Assembly: GCA_046330135.1 (NCBI GenBank)
Contig: JAXLTI010000004.1
Coordinates: 310,001 to 374,000 of the forward strand
Length of the DNA: 64,000 nucleotides
Direction: 5' to 3'
From: CAYYFX01 sp046330135
GTDB lineage: Bacteria; ARS69
In this document: in pieces, positions 51,429-60,342 of the stretch
Layout: every line of letters begins with the position of its first letter
Numbering within the stretch: the first letter of the stretch is position 1
The notes under the pieces: model-generated
What the model saw: only the letters and a program-made list of their open reading frames with translations
Database searches by the model: none
What the model was told of the DNA's origin: nothing
Translations under genes and position numbers: made by a program

Positions 51429-54400
51429 CGCAGCACCACGAGCTTCTCGACTCGAGTATACCCCGGCGAGGTGACCCGAACGAAGTACACGCCAGCCGCG
51501 ATTCGAGCCCCGGTCCCATCGCGCAGGTCCCACGCGAACGAGTGGCGCCCCGCTTCGAGCGTCCCCTGCTGCAGGGTTCGCACGCGGCGCCCGCGAACGT
51601 CAAAGACGGCAAGATCGACCGGATCGCCTCCGGGGCTCGGCACTTCGAGGTCAACGACGGCCCCCGAAGAAGCCGGGCTCGGCCTCGGAACCGCGAGGCG
51701 GAAAACCGTCGGAAGCGCCTGCGCGAGGTCCACGCCCGTGGAGGCGGCCGGCTGCTGCGTGGCTGCCCCTTCGTCATCCGCGATCGCGACCAGCGGCCCA
51801 TGACGCACGATAGCCGACGAGAGCCCTGAGATGTCGCAGTTCGACAAGCTGCAGGAAGGATCACCCACCGTGGGATTCGCGGTCGTGTTGTGGCCGTACA
51901 GCTGGATGTCCTGGAGACCCCACTCGGCGAAGTTCTTCGCCTGGATGTGCGCAGAGTCCGCGAATGCGGCCCCATTTTCATCGTACCAGTTGTTCACGTG
52001 CGCCGAGTCCGTCCGTGACACGTTCGCGCCAGTCTCCACGCTGTAGTTGTACGGCGGCGTCCCAAGACCCAGCATCAGCCGGTTCTCCCCCGACGTCGAC
52101 TCGCCCCACCATCCGAGTCGCATCGCCGCTGTGTCTGTCGGCCCCGCCTTCGCAGCCACGTTCTTGGACGTGTTTTGTTCGAAGTTGTTGCGCCTCAGTC
52201 GGTTGATGCCATGGTCGTCGCTTGTCGTCAGGACGTCGCGTCGATGCTCAAGACCGACCGTATTCCCCTTGATGCAGTTGCATGTCAGCGACACGTCCGC
52301 GCTGTTCAGGATCCGCACCCCCGTGCCCCACCGCTGTAAGTCGTTCTCGCTGAGCGAGACGACCATCGCGCCACAGATCCACTTGGCGAGAATGCCGGTA
52401 CTGCTCGCCACGGGAGTCGCGGCGCCCACGACAGTCGAGCCGGTCACCGATACGGTTCCTGATGGCCCACCGCCGCCCGGCGGCGAAAGGCATTCTGTCT
52501 TGGCCTTCTCGATCCAGATTCCGTTCGTGTATTGGAACGCGACCGTGTCCGCGGCGACGCTGGCGAACGAGTCGAAAATGTGAATTCCGTTCAGACCAAG
52601 CCCGCTGTCGACCCCTCCTCGCTCGATCAAGCAGTTCGCGATCGTCGCGTTAGACGCGTAATCCGTGACGGCGTCCTTCGCATAGTCGTGGAAGTGCGTC
52701 CTCAGCACCTGAGGCGCGTCCGCGACGAAGAGCGTGAGGGGGAACTCTGCGTAGCCGAAGTCGGCGTCCTGAATCTGCGCAACGCCGATCCCGTCGTGGA
52801 ACCCGTCTCCGAACACGGTCAGCCCGTACCAGTCGGCACCGGAGGCGCCGCTTGCCGTCGAGGTGAAGACGACCCAGTCGGTGGGGGCCCCTCCAGGCAG
52901 ACGCTGCGTTCGGATGGCCCCGTTCACCACAATCTCCACACGGGCGTGGTCCTCGCCCCTCTGGGCGGCGTCCGACGTGCCGACCGTCACCGTGCATGGA
53001 GCATCGAGGTTCCACTCGTGCCCCTCGGCGATCCGCGTGTCGCGGTCGAGGAAGATCTCTCGGGCCGTCCCCGTGAACCTCGGATGGAACAAGTCGCAGG
53101 CGAGCGTGTCGACCTTGACGCCGATCGTGGCGTAGTCGATCTCGACGTACGAGAGCGTGCTGATCCTCATGTCCGCGGTGTCCCGGAAGAGGAAGCCAGC
53201 CCAGGCGGAGTCCCCCGGAGTGGAGGAGGTGAAGGTCACCGGCGCCTGCTGCGTGCCGTTGACGAGCGTCTTCCCGTCGATCACGATCTCGGTCCTCACC
53301 GAGTCGGCGCCGACGTTGTGACCGTCGTGGTGCGCCTTCGCCACGACGGTCGTGCCAGCAGCCACGGTCAAGGTCGAGTCGGGCTCCACCAGGAAATCGG
53401 AGTCCAGCACGATCGTGCCGGTCCACGCCAAAGCGTTGGTTCCCGCTCCGCCCACGGTCACGTCGATCACGGGCCGCTGCGGATCGTCGCTCGTCACCTC
53501 CAGAGTGCCGCTCTCCGTCTTCAGCGAATCCGGGCGAAACGTCACCACCACCGTCGTGCTCTCGCCTCCCGCAAGGGTGAAGCTCGTCGCGGACAGCTCG
53601 AAGCGGTCGTTGTTCACCGTGATCGAGGACACGTGACGAGTGGCGTCCCCGACGTTCCTCACCACGAGGCCCTGCTCGCCGATGGTCCCGACCGGGACGG
53701 AGCCAAAGGCCAGCGAGGTTGGATTCACCGCGACGACCGGCGTCGTCCCGGCGGCGACGACGTTGGACAGTCCCGACCAGTGGTCGATCTGTTCGTCGGA
53801 CGTCTTCACCGCCACGTAGTACCGCGTTGAGGGGGTCAGCCCGGGCACCGTGTACTCCTGGTTCGAGCCCGCGCCCACCGGGTTCGGCGGCAGCGGGACC
53901 ATCGCGGTGGTGTCGAAGTTCGCGGAGTTGATCGGGTACCTCGCGTACCGTACGTCGTAGCAGCACGCCTGCCCCGTCGCGCCGTCGTCTCCTGGAGCCG
54001 TCCAGTCCAACGTGATCGACGTGTCTCCGACCGCCACGACATGCAGATCGTCGATGGTCTCCGGGAGCACCGCGTCCGACGGTATGAGCGCGGCGATCGC
54101 GCGGTGCGCGTTCACCCTGCCCTCGGACACGATCTTGCCCTCCAGCGAGTCCACATGGTCAACCGTGCTGATCAGTGTTGCCCTGGCCTCCGAAGGGGTG
54201 ATGGACGGGTCTACGGCCCGCATCAAGGCCACGATCCCTGACACGATCGGCGTGGCGAAGGACGTCAGGGTCTGCGTCCTGTACAACAGGGCCGGGTCGT
54301 TCGGATCGTCGCTCGTCGTATAGATGTCGACGCCCGGAGCGGCCACGTCAACGGACGTCGGTCCCCAGTTCATGAGGTGAGCGGGGTCGTCGTTAAAGCT

Positions 54401-55471
54401 GTCGGTGTTTGACGTGCCCGTCACGGCGATCACGTTCGGGAACTCATAGCTTGCAGGGTAGATGGGAAACTGGTCGTCGTTCGTACCGCTGTTTCCGGCG
54501 GCGCATACGACGGCGATGCCCAGACTATTCGCCCGCGCGATGCGCTGACGCATGACGTTGCTGGAATCGCTCTCGATGCTGAAATTGACGACGTCCGGCA
54601 CACGTGGCAGCTTGCCCAGCAAGTAGTCCATGGCCTCTACAACCTGGCCATGCCCGTACACGGTCTTGATCCTCAGGGGCAGTATGGACACATGAGGCGC
54701 GACACCGGCTACGCCAATCCCATTGTCTGTGACCGCGCCGACAATGCCCGCCACCTCCGTCCCATGCGGTGCAAGCGTATCCGTGGGGTCGTTGTCATTG
54801 TCCGCGAAGTCCCAGCCGTGAACGTCGTCGGTCTTTCCATTGCCATCGTCGTCCTCGCTGTTGAAGGTGCTGTCGGCCGGATTCGTGTAGATGTTGGCCG
54901 CAAGATCGGGATGGTCCCACCGCACTCCTGTGTCGATGATCGCCACCACGACTTCTCTGGATCCTGTTGTCGAACACCAGGCACGTGTCACGGCAATGTC
55001 GGCTCCCGGTGTACCCGGTCCCGATGTGGGCAGTGCTTGCCCGTAGTTGCGAAGCGCCCACTGCGCGAAGAAGAGGGAATCATTGGGAGTAGAGGAACAC
55101 AGGTAGTAAAGAGCGTCCGGCTCGATGTACTCGATGTTCTCGTTGCCCTCGTATCGCGACACGGCTTGCTGCGCCGAGCAGGACGTGATCGCCAGCCGGT
55201 AGTCGTCGAAGAGGCCCGAGTGGTACTCGACGGTCGCACCCAGATCGGCGAACGTGGAGTCCTTGAACGCCTGCGGGCAATTCGGCGCGAACTTCAGCCA
55301 GATCTCGGTCTCGGAGTAGTACTGCCGCTGCGGCGGGTCGGCCGCAGCGGCACGTCGAACGGTCCCCGCCTGCGCCAACATCGCTGCCGCAGCGGCGCAG
55401 ATCATACGGATCAGGAGTCGGTTCAATGAACCGTGCTTGGCCTGTCGGCACCCGGTGGCTCTTGCGTCCAT
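51425..55471 (-). CDS. Large secreted subtilisin-like (S8) protease with FnIII, ASH and FlgD-Ig domains
   Basis: The 1348-aa protein has a signal peptide near residues 20-45. The S8 domain has Asp180 (AIIDTGVRW), His236 (PHGTEVAGI), Asn326 (CAAGNSG) and Ser404 (TLTSFATPIVSGI); the usual GTS is LTS here but Ser is kept. Then come a fibronectin-III domain (ITLDWTAPGDDGATG), an ASPM-SPD2-hydin-like domain (VNPTSLAFGSVPVGT), a long beta-helix-like region and the FlgD-Ig-like C-terminus (LAVFDVRGRRVRTLQQG). It heads an operon with the beta-helix and DNRLRE-like genes, each overlapping by 4 nt. It is probably surface-exposed. Confidence 0.9.
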   Translation of the reverse strand: MDARATGCRQAKHGSLNRLLIRMICAAAAAMLAQAGTVRRAAAADPPQRQYYSETEIWLKFAPNCPQAFKDSTFADLGATVEYHSGLFDDYRLAITSCSAQQAVSRYEGNENIEYIEPDALYYLCSSTPNDSLFFAQWALRNYGQALPTSGPGTPGADIAVTRAWCSTTGSREVVVAIIDTGVRWDHPDLAANIYTNPADSTFNSEDDDGNGKTDDVHGWDFADNDNDPTDTLAPHGTEVAGIVGAVTDNGIGVAGVAPHVSILPLRIKTVYGHGQVVEAMDYLLGKLPRVPDVVNFSIESDSSNVMRQRIARANSLGIAVVCAAGNSGTNDDQFPIYPASYEFPNVIAVTGTSNTDSFNDDPAHLMNWGPTSVDVAAPGVDIYTTSDDPNDPALLYRTQTLTSFATPIVSGIVALMRAVDPSITPSEARATLISTVDHVDSLEGKIVSEGRVNAHRAIAALIPSDAVLPETIDDLHVVAVGDTSITLDWTAPGDDGATGQACCYDVRYARYPINSANFDTTAMVPLPPNPVGAGSNQEYTVPGLTPSTRYYVAVKTSDEQIDHWSGLSNVVAAGTTPVVAVNPTSLAFGSVPVGTIGEQGLVVRNVGDATRHVSSITVNNDRFELSATSFTLAGGESTTVVVTFRPDSLKTESGTLEVTSDDPQRPVIDVTVGGAGTNALAWTGTIVLDSDFLVEPDSTLTVAAGTTVVAKAHHDGHNVGADSVRTEIVIDGKTLVNGTQQAPVTFTSSTPGDSAWAGFLFRDTADMRISTLSYVEIDYATIGVKVDTLACDLFHPRFTGTAREIFLDRDTRIAEGHEWNLDAPCTVTVGTSDAAQRGEDHARVEIVVNGAIRTQRLPGGAPTDWVVFTSTASGASGADWYGLTVFGDGFHDGIGVAQIQDADFGYAEFPLTLFVADAPQVLRTHFHDYAKDAVTDYASNATIANCLIERGGVDSGLGLNGIHIFDSFASVAADTVAFQYTNGIWIEKAKTECLSPPGGGGPSGTVSVTGSTVVGAATPVASSTGILAKWICGAMVVSLSENDLQRWGTGVRILNSADVSLTCNCIKGNTVGLEHRRDVLTTSDDHGINRLRRNNFEQNTSKNVAAKAGPTDTAAMRLGWWGESTSGENRLMLGLGTPPYNYSVETGANVSRTDSAHVNNWYDENGAAFADSAHIQAKNFAEWGLQDIQLYGHNTTANPTVGDPSCSLSNCDISGLSSAIVRHGPLVAIADDEGAATQQPAASTGVDLAQALPTVFRLAVPRPSPASSGAVVDLEVPSPGGDPVDLAVFDVRGRRVRTLQQGTLEAGRHSFAWDLRDGTGARIAAGVYFVRVTSPGYTRVEKLVVLR

Positions 55472-55993
55472 GGGACTACCTCCTCAGCGCAGGGCGGGGG
55501 CGGAGCGCCTCGGGAAGCCACAGCAGGGCGCTCAGCGGCGGGGAAGGAAGGAAGTCCATCGTTGGCAAGTGCCCCGCGCTCTTGGCGACAAGCTATATTC
55601 CGCGTGCCCTGGTCAATACAAGAAGAATTAGTCGAGTATGGGCGAAGACCGCAGTCAGCCCCACGCCAGGGCGGCCGTGCGCCGCCATTCGGGAGCCACC
55701 GGCAGCGGCGAACGCATCCTGGAGAAATAGCAAATAGCTTAGTCGAGTTCGACGTTTTCGACGAATTCCTACAATCCGGAGCTTGCGATCATGAGGACCA
55801 GCAATGGGCCATCGGAGGAGGCAACCGGGCGCGCTCCGGGAGGGGAGCCGTGACCCCGCCCGAGAGGCGATCGCGCCTCCTGGGGGCGTTTCCGGGGCTC
55901 CGGGAGGCCCCCTGGACGGAGATCTAGACTCATGTCTGGTAGGGTACCCGATCTTGGAAGGGCGGTCGATGGAAGTCGTGGAGGGGCGCGCTT
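55472..55993. other. 520-base gene-free stretch left of the integrase
   Basis: I find no convincing gene. On the minus strand TTGACC and TATAGC occur near 55590-55612 but only 13 nt apart, so the promoter of the protease operon is uncertain. The AT-richer patch 55725-55800 (AAATAGCAAATAGC) could mark the edge of inserted DNA. No copy of the 49.3-kb tRNA 3' end is seen here. Confidence 0.4.
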
Positions 55994-57073
55994 CTAGCCC
56001 TCGCCGACGATCAACTCCCCGTACGGCGGCGGCAGCTCCAGGAGCCGGATCGCCGACTCCTTCGCGGCGGGCGAGAGATGCATGTACCTCGTCGTGGTGA
56101 CCAGCTCGCTGTGGCCCGCGAGTTCCTGGATTGCCTTCGGTGGCGCGCCGCGCATCGCCAGGTGAGAGCAGAACGTGTGCCGGAGCGCGTGCACGCCCAA
56201 GTGCTCGACGTTTGCGAGCCGCTCGACCGCGATGACGATCCTCTGCACCTCCTGCTGGATCATGGGACGGCTGTTCGCCCGGCAGAGCACGCGCTTGCTC
56301 CGGAGATGGCGGTGCGCCGCGAGCGCCGCTGCGAGACGCGACGTCATGGGCACGATCCGCGGCCGCCCGCTCTTCGGCTCGGTCGCCTGGCCCTTCCACA
56401 CGGAGCGCCCCACACGGAGTTGACCCCGCTGCTGATCTACGTCGGGCCATTCCAGGCCGATCATCTCGCCGCAGCGCAGGCCAGCCTCCCCGCCGAGGAG
56501 GATGACCACCAGCGCGCGGGAGTCGATCTTCCGCGCGGCGGCGACCAGCCGCTCGAAGTCCGCGAAGTCGTGGAAGCGCATCTCGACGTGGGGGCGGTGC
56601 AGGAGCTTGATCGTGCAGGGCAGCGAGGGGATGACGTCCCACTCTACGGCTGTCCGGAGCAAGCGCGACAACGTGCAGAGAATGTTGTTCGTCGTCGCCG
56701 GCGCGCGGCCCGCGAGGTGCGCCTTCAGCATCTGGACCTGCTCGGCCCCGATCTCGTCGAGCGGCTTGCCGCCGAGGAGCGGAATCAGGTGGTTGCGCAA
56801 GTGGCTCTCTTTGGCCGCGATGCCACTCGGCTTGAACCGGTCGGCGCGCGCGCTGGCGAGGAAGCGGTCCGCGAACTGCGCGAGCGTCGGCGGGGGCGGC
56901 ATGATCTCGATGCCCGCCCGGAGCATGATCTGCTGCGCGAGGGCCTCGCCCCAGCGCGTCGCGGCGCTCCGCGAGTTCACCGGAGCGACGCGCCGCTCAC
57001 GAACTCGCTTGCCGTCGGCCAGCCGGTAGTGGATGTCGACTTCCCAGCCGCCCCGGAACGGCCGCACCTTCAT
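55994..57073 (-). CDS. Tyrosine recombinase (phage-type integrase)
   Basis: The 359-aa protein has an N-terminal strand-rich region (GGWEVDIHYRLADGKRVRER) and a SAM-like core-binding domain (TLAQFADRFLASARADR). The catalytic domain has Arg in GEAGLRCGEMIGLEW, HALRHTFCSHLA (His-x-x-Arg) and GHSELVTTTRYMHL with the nucleophile Tyr. All catalytic residues are present, so it could integrate or excise a mobile element. An excisionase-like gene lies 3 nt upstream. ATG 57073 is chosen at the natural N-terminus; the longer frame upstream overlaps that gene. Confidence 0.92.
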   Translation of the reverse strand: MKVRPFRGGWEVDIHYRLADGKRVRERRVAPVNSRSAATRWGEALAQQIMLRAGIEIMPPPPTLAQFADRFLASARADRFKPSGIAAKESHLRNHLIPLLGGKPLDEIGAEQVQMLKAHLAGRAPATTNNILCTLSRLLRTAVEWDVIPSLPCTIKLLHRPHVEMRFHDFADFERLVAAARKIDSRALVVILLGGEAGLRCGEMIGLEWPDVDQQRGQLRVGRSVWKGQATEPKSGRPRIVPMTSRLAAALAAHRHLRSKRVLCRANSRPMIQQEVQRIVIAVERLANVEHLGVHALRHTFCSHLAMRGAPPKAIQELAGHSELVTTTRYMHLSPAAKESAIRLLELPPPYGELIVGEG

Positions 57074-57075
57074 GC

Positions 57076-57267
57076 TCACGGCCGCGCCTCCGCGCGCAGG
57101 CCGAGCGAGCGGAGCAGCTCGTCGCGGCGGAAGCGGAGCCTCCGCCCGATCCGAAGCGCACCGGCAAGCTGAGCCCGCTCGGCCATCGAGTACACGCTCC
57201 GTTTCGAAGTGCGCAGGAGCTGCGCTACGTCCTGCGGCGTGAGTAGCGGCGGGAGGTTGCGCGTCAC
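57076..57267 (-). CDS. Excisionase-like helix-turn-helix protein
   Basis: The 63-aa protein (LLTPQDVAQLLRTSKRSVYS ... GALRIGRRLRFRRDELLRSL) is a MerR/HTH_17-type DNA-binding protein of the Xis kind. It ends 3 nt before the integrase start and reads in the same direction. Directing excision or integrase expression is the expected role. Confidence 0.8.
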   Translation of the reverse strand: MTRNLPPLLTPQDVAQLLRTSKRSVYSMAERAQLAGALRIGRRLRFRRDELLRSLGLRAEARP

Positions 57268-57460
57268 GGCGCAAGCCCTGCGCGAATGGACGCTCTCCCC
57301 GGCCGTTCAGCCAAGTCGCTTCGACGTCGGCGTCCGCTGAACGCCGACCGAGTAAACTGAGCGCTCAAGGAGTCCACCCAACAGGTGGAGCCGTGCCTGG
57401 GCGCGCGGGAGCTGGTGCACGCGCCTCGACCGGCACGCCCGGAGAACTGGAGCGAGCGGA

Positions 57461-57658
57461 ATGACGAGCCCCCAGATCGTGCAGTACCGGAACGTCGCCT
57501 CCAAGGAGGAGGCGGACTTGCTTGAGCGGATCCTCCGCGTGAAGGACGCCATCCTGAAACTGACGCCTGGTTTCGCAGAGGAGGCAGACGAACTCCGCCA
57601 GAGCTTGCGGCCGCACAACGAGCAGATCTACCTGCGGCCCGATGTCAACGCCGGCTGA
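57461..57658 (+). CDS. Hypothetical small protein, 65 aa
   Basis: The protein MTSPQIVQYRNVASKEEADLL ... LTPGFAEEADELRQSL ... QIYLRPDVNAG is acidic and helical; no family recognised. GGAGCGAGCGGA precedes the ATG. Its stop lies 3 nt before the left edge of the IS21 element, so the coding part is intact but its downstream context was replaced by the insertion. Confidence 0.45.
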   Translation: MTSPQIVQYRNVASKEEADLLERILRVKDAILKLTPGFAEEADELRQSLRPHNEQIYLRPDVNAG

Positions 57659-57867
57659 GCATGTCCCCTGATCGCCGCGCAGGAAGTCCCCATTTCGCCG
57701 CGCAGTTTGTCCGGTCGGGGACGGACCGGACTTCCCAGCTCGCAGCTGCTCCACGGCCGCGGGTCTGAGGCTGGGCTCTCGGGATCACCTTCCGCTCCTC
57801 GAAGGGGAGGTACTCTGACCCTCGCGACCTCGAGATCGTTCTTCCTGGAGGCCGTGGTGACGTCGGT

Positions 57868-58650
57868 TCAGGCCGCCGCGACCTCTTCTTCGGCTTTCGG
57901 CTCGTTCACACGCCCCAAGATCCCGGCACGGCGCTTTTCCTTGAGGCGATAGCTCTCGCCCTTGATGTTCAAGGTCGTCGCGTGATGGAGCAGACGATCG
58001 AGGATCGCCGTCGCAAGCACCTGGTCGTGGAAGATCTCACCCCAGTCCAGGAAGCTCTTGTTGCTGGTGACGATCATGCTGCCTCGTTCGTAGCGCCGCG
58101 CGAGCAGCCGAAAGAAGAGGCTCGCCTCCTCCCGCGACAGCGGCAGGTAGCCCATCTCGTCGAGGATCAGGAGCCTCGGATACACGAGCTGCTGCAGCGC
58201 GCGCTCGAGCCGGTTCTCGTTTCTGGCGCGCGTGAGGCGCGTCATCAAGGTCTCGAGCGTGAGGAACATCACCGAGTAGCCCGCCTCGACCGCCTTCACT
58301 CCGAGCGCCACGGAGAGATGGGTCTTGCCCACCCCAGGCGGGCCGAGCACGACGACGTTCTGCGCGCGCTCGACGAAGGAAAGTCCGGCGAGCTCCCGCA
58401 CCACCTTCTTGTCGAGGCTCGGCTGGAAGTCGAAGTCGAACTGATCGAGCGTCTTGATCCAGGGAAACCGCGCCAGCTTCAGCCGCGTCTCGACGCCGCG
58501 CTGCTGCCGGTAGCGCCACTCCGTCTCCAAGGCCTGAGCCAGGAAGCTCTTCAGATCGAGCTCCTTCTTCGCGGCCTCCTCGCACACGACGTCGAGCTGC
58601 TCGCCCAGATGCTCCAGACGCATCTTCTCCAAGAGCACGGTCAGCTCCAC
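57868..58650 (-). CDS. istB: IS21 helper ATPase IstB
   Basis: The 260-aa AAA+ protein has Walker A GPPGVGKTHLSVALG, Walker B LLILDEMGYLPLS, and MIVTSNKSFLDWGEIF with the sensor region. The N-terminal helical part MRLEHLGEQLDVVCEEAA is the IstB N-domain. IstB assists the IstA transposase in target capture. GTG 58650 follows GGAGG and overlaps the istA 3' end by 10 nt, as is usual for the family. It appears intact although its partner is not. Confidence 0.93.
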   Translation of the reverse strand: MELTVLLEKMRLEHLGEQLDVVCEEAAKKELDLKSFLAQALETEWRYRQQRGVETRLKLARFPWIKTLDQFDFDFQPSLDKKVVRELAGLSFVERAQNVVVLGPPGVGKTHLSVALGVKAVEAGYSVMFLTLETLMTRLTRARNENRLERALQQLVYPRLLILDEMGYLPLSREEASLFFRLLARRYERGSMIVTSNKSFLDWGEIFHDQVLATAILDRLLHHATTLNIKGESYRLKEKRRAGILGRVNEPKAEEEVAAA

Positions 58651-59828
58651 GACGCCACCTCCTCGTACACGGCAAGATCGCGCCGCTCCACCCGAAGCGT
58701 CTCCCGCCACAGCTCCTCGTGGAACTCCGGGACCTTCGCCCAGCCTTCGGACACCGGTCGGATCGCGTGTGTCGCGACGAGGACCTCGTCGGCGTACACG
58801 TGGATGTCTCCCTGAAGCGTGATCCGGATCGCCACCCGCTGCCCGGCGAGCGAGCCCGGCACCGCGTAGCGATTCCCCAGCACGTCGATGTACGCGTCCC
58901 ATCCCACCCAGCGGCTCTCGCGGTACGACGTGTCGTAGCGGACGGCGGGAAGCGCCCGTAGATGCGGCGCCTCTCTGACGAACCGCTCCGACACCACCTC
59001 CTTCACCGTCCCATGAAGCCTCGGATCCGCCACGGCGGTCAGCCACTGCTCCGCGAGCTGGTTCATGTGCGCGAAGCTCTCGAAGGAACGATAGAGCACG
59101 AAGAAGTGGTGCTTGATGTACCCCACGTTCCTCTCGTCCTTCCCCTTCGTCTGCGGGCGAACCGGCTTGCACGCTCGCGGCGCGAAGGCGTAGTGCCCCG
59201 CCAAGTCCAGGAAGCGTTCGTGAAACTTCGGAAGCTCGCCCGGCCGATGCGACAGCACCGCCGTCTTCTGGTTATCCACCAGGACCTCCTCGGTCGCGCC
59301 GCCGAAGTACTCGAACGCGCGGATCACTCCTTCGTACGTGTGCTCCGCGTCCTCCGAGTCCGTGCACCAGAAGTGGAAGCGCCGCGAGTACCCCAGTGTG
59401 TTCACGGAGAAATGGACCTCGGTCTCCTGGCCTGCGACGATCGTGCGCACTTCTCACCAGTCGCTCTGCAGCTGCTTCCCCGGACGAGTCTCAAAACGAA
59501 CCGTCGCCCGCTTCGTCCGAAGCAACCGCTTCGGTTGGATGTAGTCCTTCAACGTCGTGATCGACCCCTCGTACCCTCGCGCCCGCAGCAATCCCAGGAT
59601 CACGACCGCGTTCCAGACCCCTTCGGTGAGCAGCCCGTCCACCATCTCCCGGTGCGCCTCGAGCTTGCTGCCTCGCGCCGGTCGCCTTCGCCCCTCCGGC
59701 GCACCGCCTCGCTTCAGCGCCCGGCTCACCGTCTTCGGATGAACGCCCAGCCGCTCGGCGATGTCGCGCTGGTAGACCCCGCGCCTCGCCAGTGCTTGAA
59801 TCTCCACGAAGTCCTCCTTACTCAGCAT
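58641..59828 (-). pseudogene. istA: IS21 transposase IstA interrupted by an in-frame TGA
   Basis: From ATG 59828 the frame gives a helix-turn-helix N-terminus (MLSKEDFVEIQALARRGVYQ, DIAERLGVHPKTVSRALKR). It reaches GKQLQSDW, where TGA (59454-59456) stops it. The same frame then continues EVRTIVAGQETEVHFSV through the rest of the DDE (rve) domain and the C-terminus to 58641. In related IstA proteins the catalytic Asp lies in DWGE, so a single GGA-to-TGA change is the likely lesion. Unless TGA is read through, transposase is not made. Confidence 0.85.
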
Positions 59829-60012
59829 CCGGCCCCTCCACGTTTGCCGACCCGAAGGGGACAAAATGCCTGACGTTTGGAGGACTTCCTACTTCGGCGA
59901 TCTACGCCCTTCTACCACCGGCGTTGACACCCCTTCTAAGAAGAGTGCTCGCTTGTACCGTGAGAATCGGCTCGGCCTCGTGTTCGGCGGGCGGCGCGTC
60001 GTAGGCAGTCGC

Positions 60013-60300
60013 CCTACGGCGTGAGGGCCCGTCGGACTTCCGCACCGCCCCACGTGCGCATAGACCTCGGTCGTGCCGAGATGCCGGTGCCCGAGCGCGG
60101 CCTGCAGGATCCGGAGATCGCTCGTGCGCTCCCGCAGCCTCGTCGCGAAGGTATGCCGCAGCGAGTGCACGGTCACCGCGCGCTCGATCCCTGCAGCCCT
60201 TGCGACGGCATGGGAGCGGTAACAGGTCTGCCGCGATGACGCCAGGCGGGCGCGCCTCTCCGAATCGGAGAAACCTGCAGCCGCGCGATGCAAGTGCCGA
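60013..60300 (-). pseudogene. C-terminal fragment of a tyrosine recombinase
   Basis: The minus strand encodes SSRQTCYRSHAVARAAGIER, then VTVHSLRHTFATRLRERT and AALGHRHLGTTEVYAHV. This is closely similar to the C-terminal third of the recombinase at 61629, with a frameshift just after YAHV before AEVRRAL. The N-terminal two thirds are missing and the fragment meets the IS21 right end region. It and the intact copy lie in the same orientation on both sides of the DUF262-HNH gene. Confidence 0.8.
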
Positions 60301-60342
60301 TGCTTCCTCCGTGACTTGTCCACAAGGTGGAGGAGGACGCGC

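Larger units (their letters stand above)
57662..59902 (-). mobile_element. IS21-family insertion sequence
   Basis: About 2.2 kb with istA and istB in the usual order on the minus strand. Shared terminal blocks in opposite orientation: GATCGCCG (57670-57677 / 59895-59902), GGAAGTCC (57682-57689 / 59882-59889) and GCA-K-TTTGTCC (57702-57712 / 59859-59869), with matching spacing. TGTCCCCT at 57662 may be the true left tip. No target duplication is apparent. The istA nonsense codon makes this copy non-autonomous. Confidence 0.8.

Noticed and set aside
55590..55612. Promoter TTGACC/TATAGC for the protease operon
   Set aside because: The spacer is only 13 nt on the minus strand, too short for a sigma70-type promoter.
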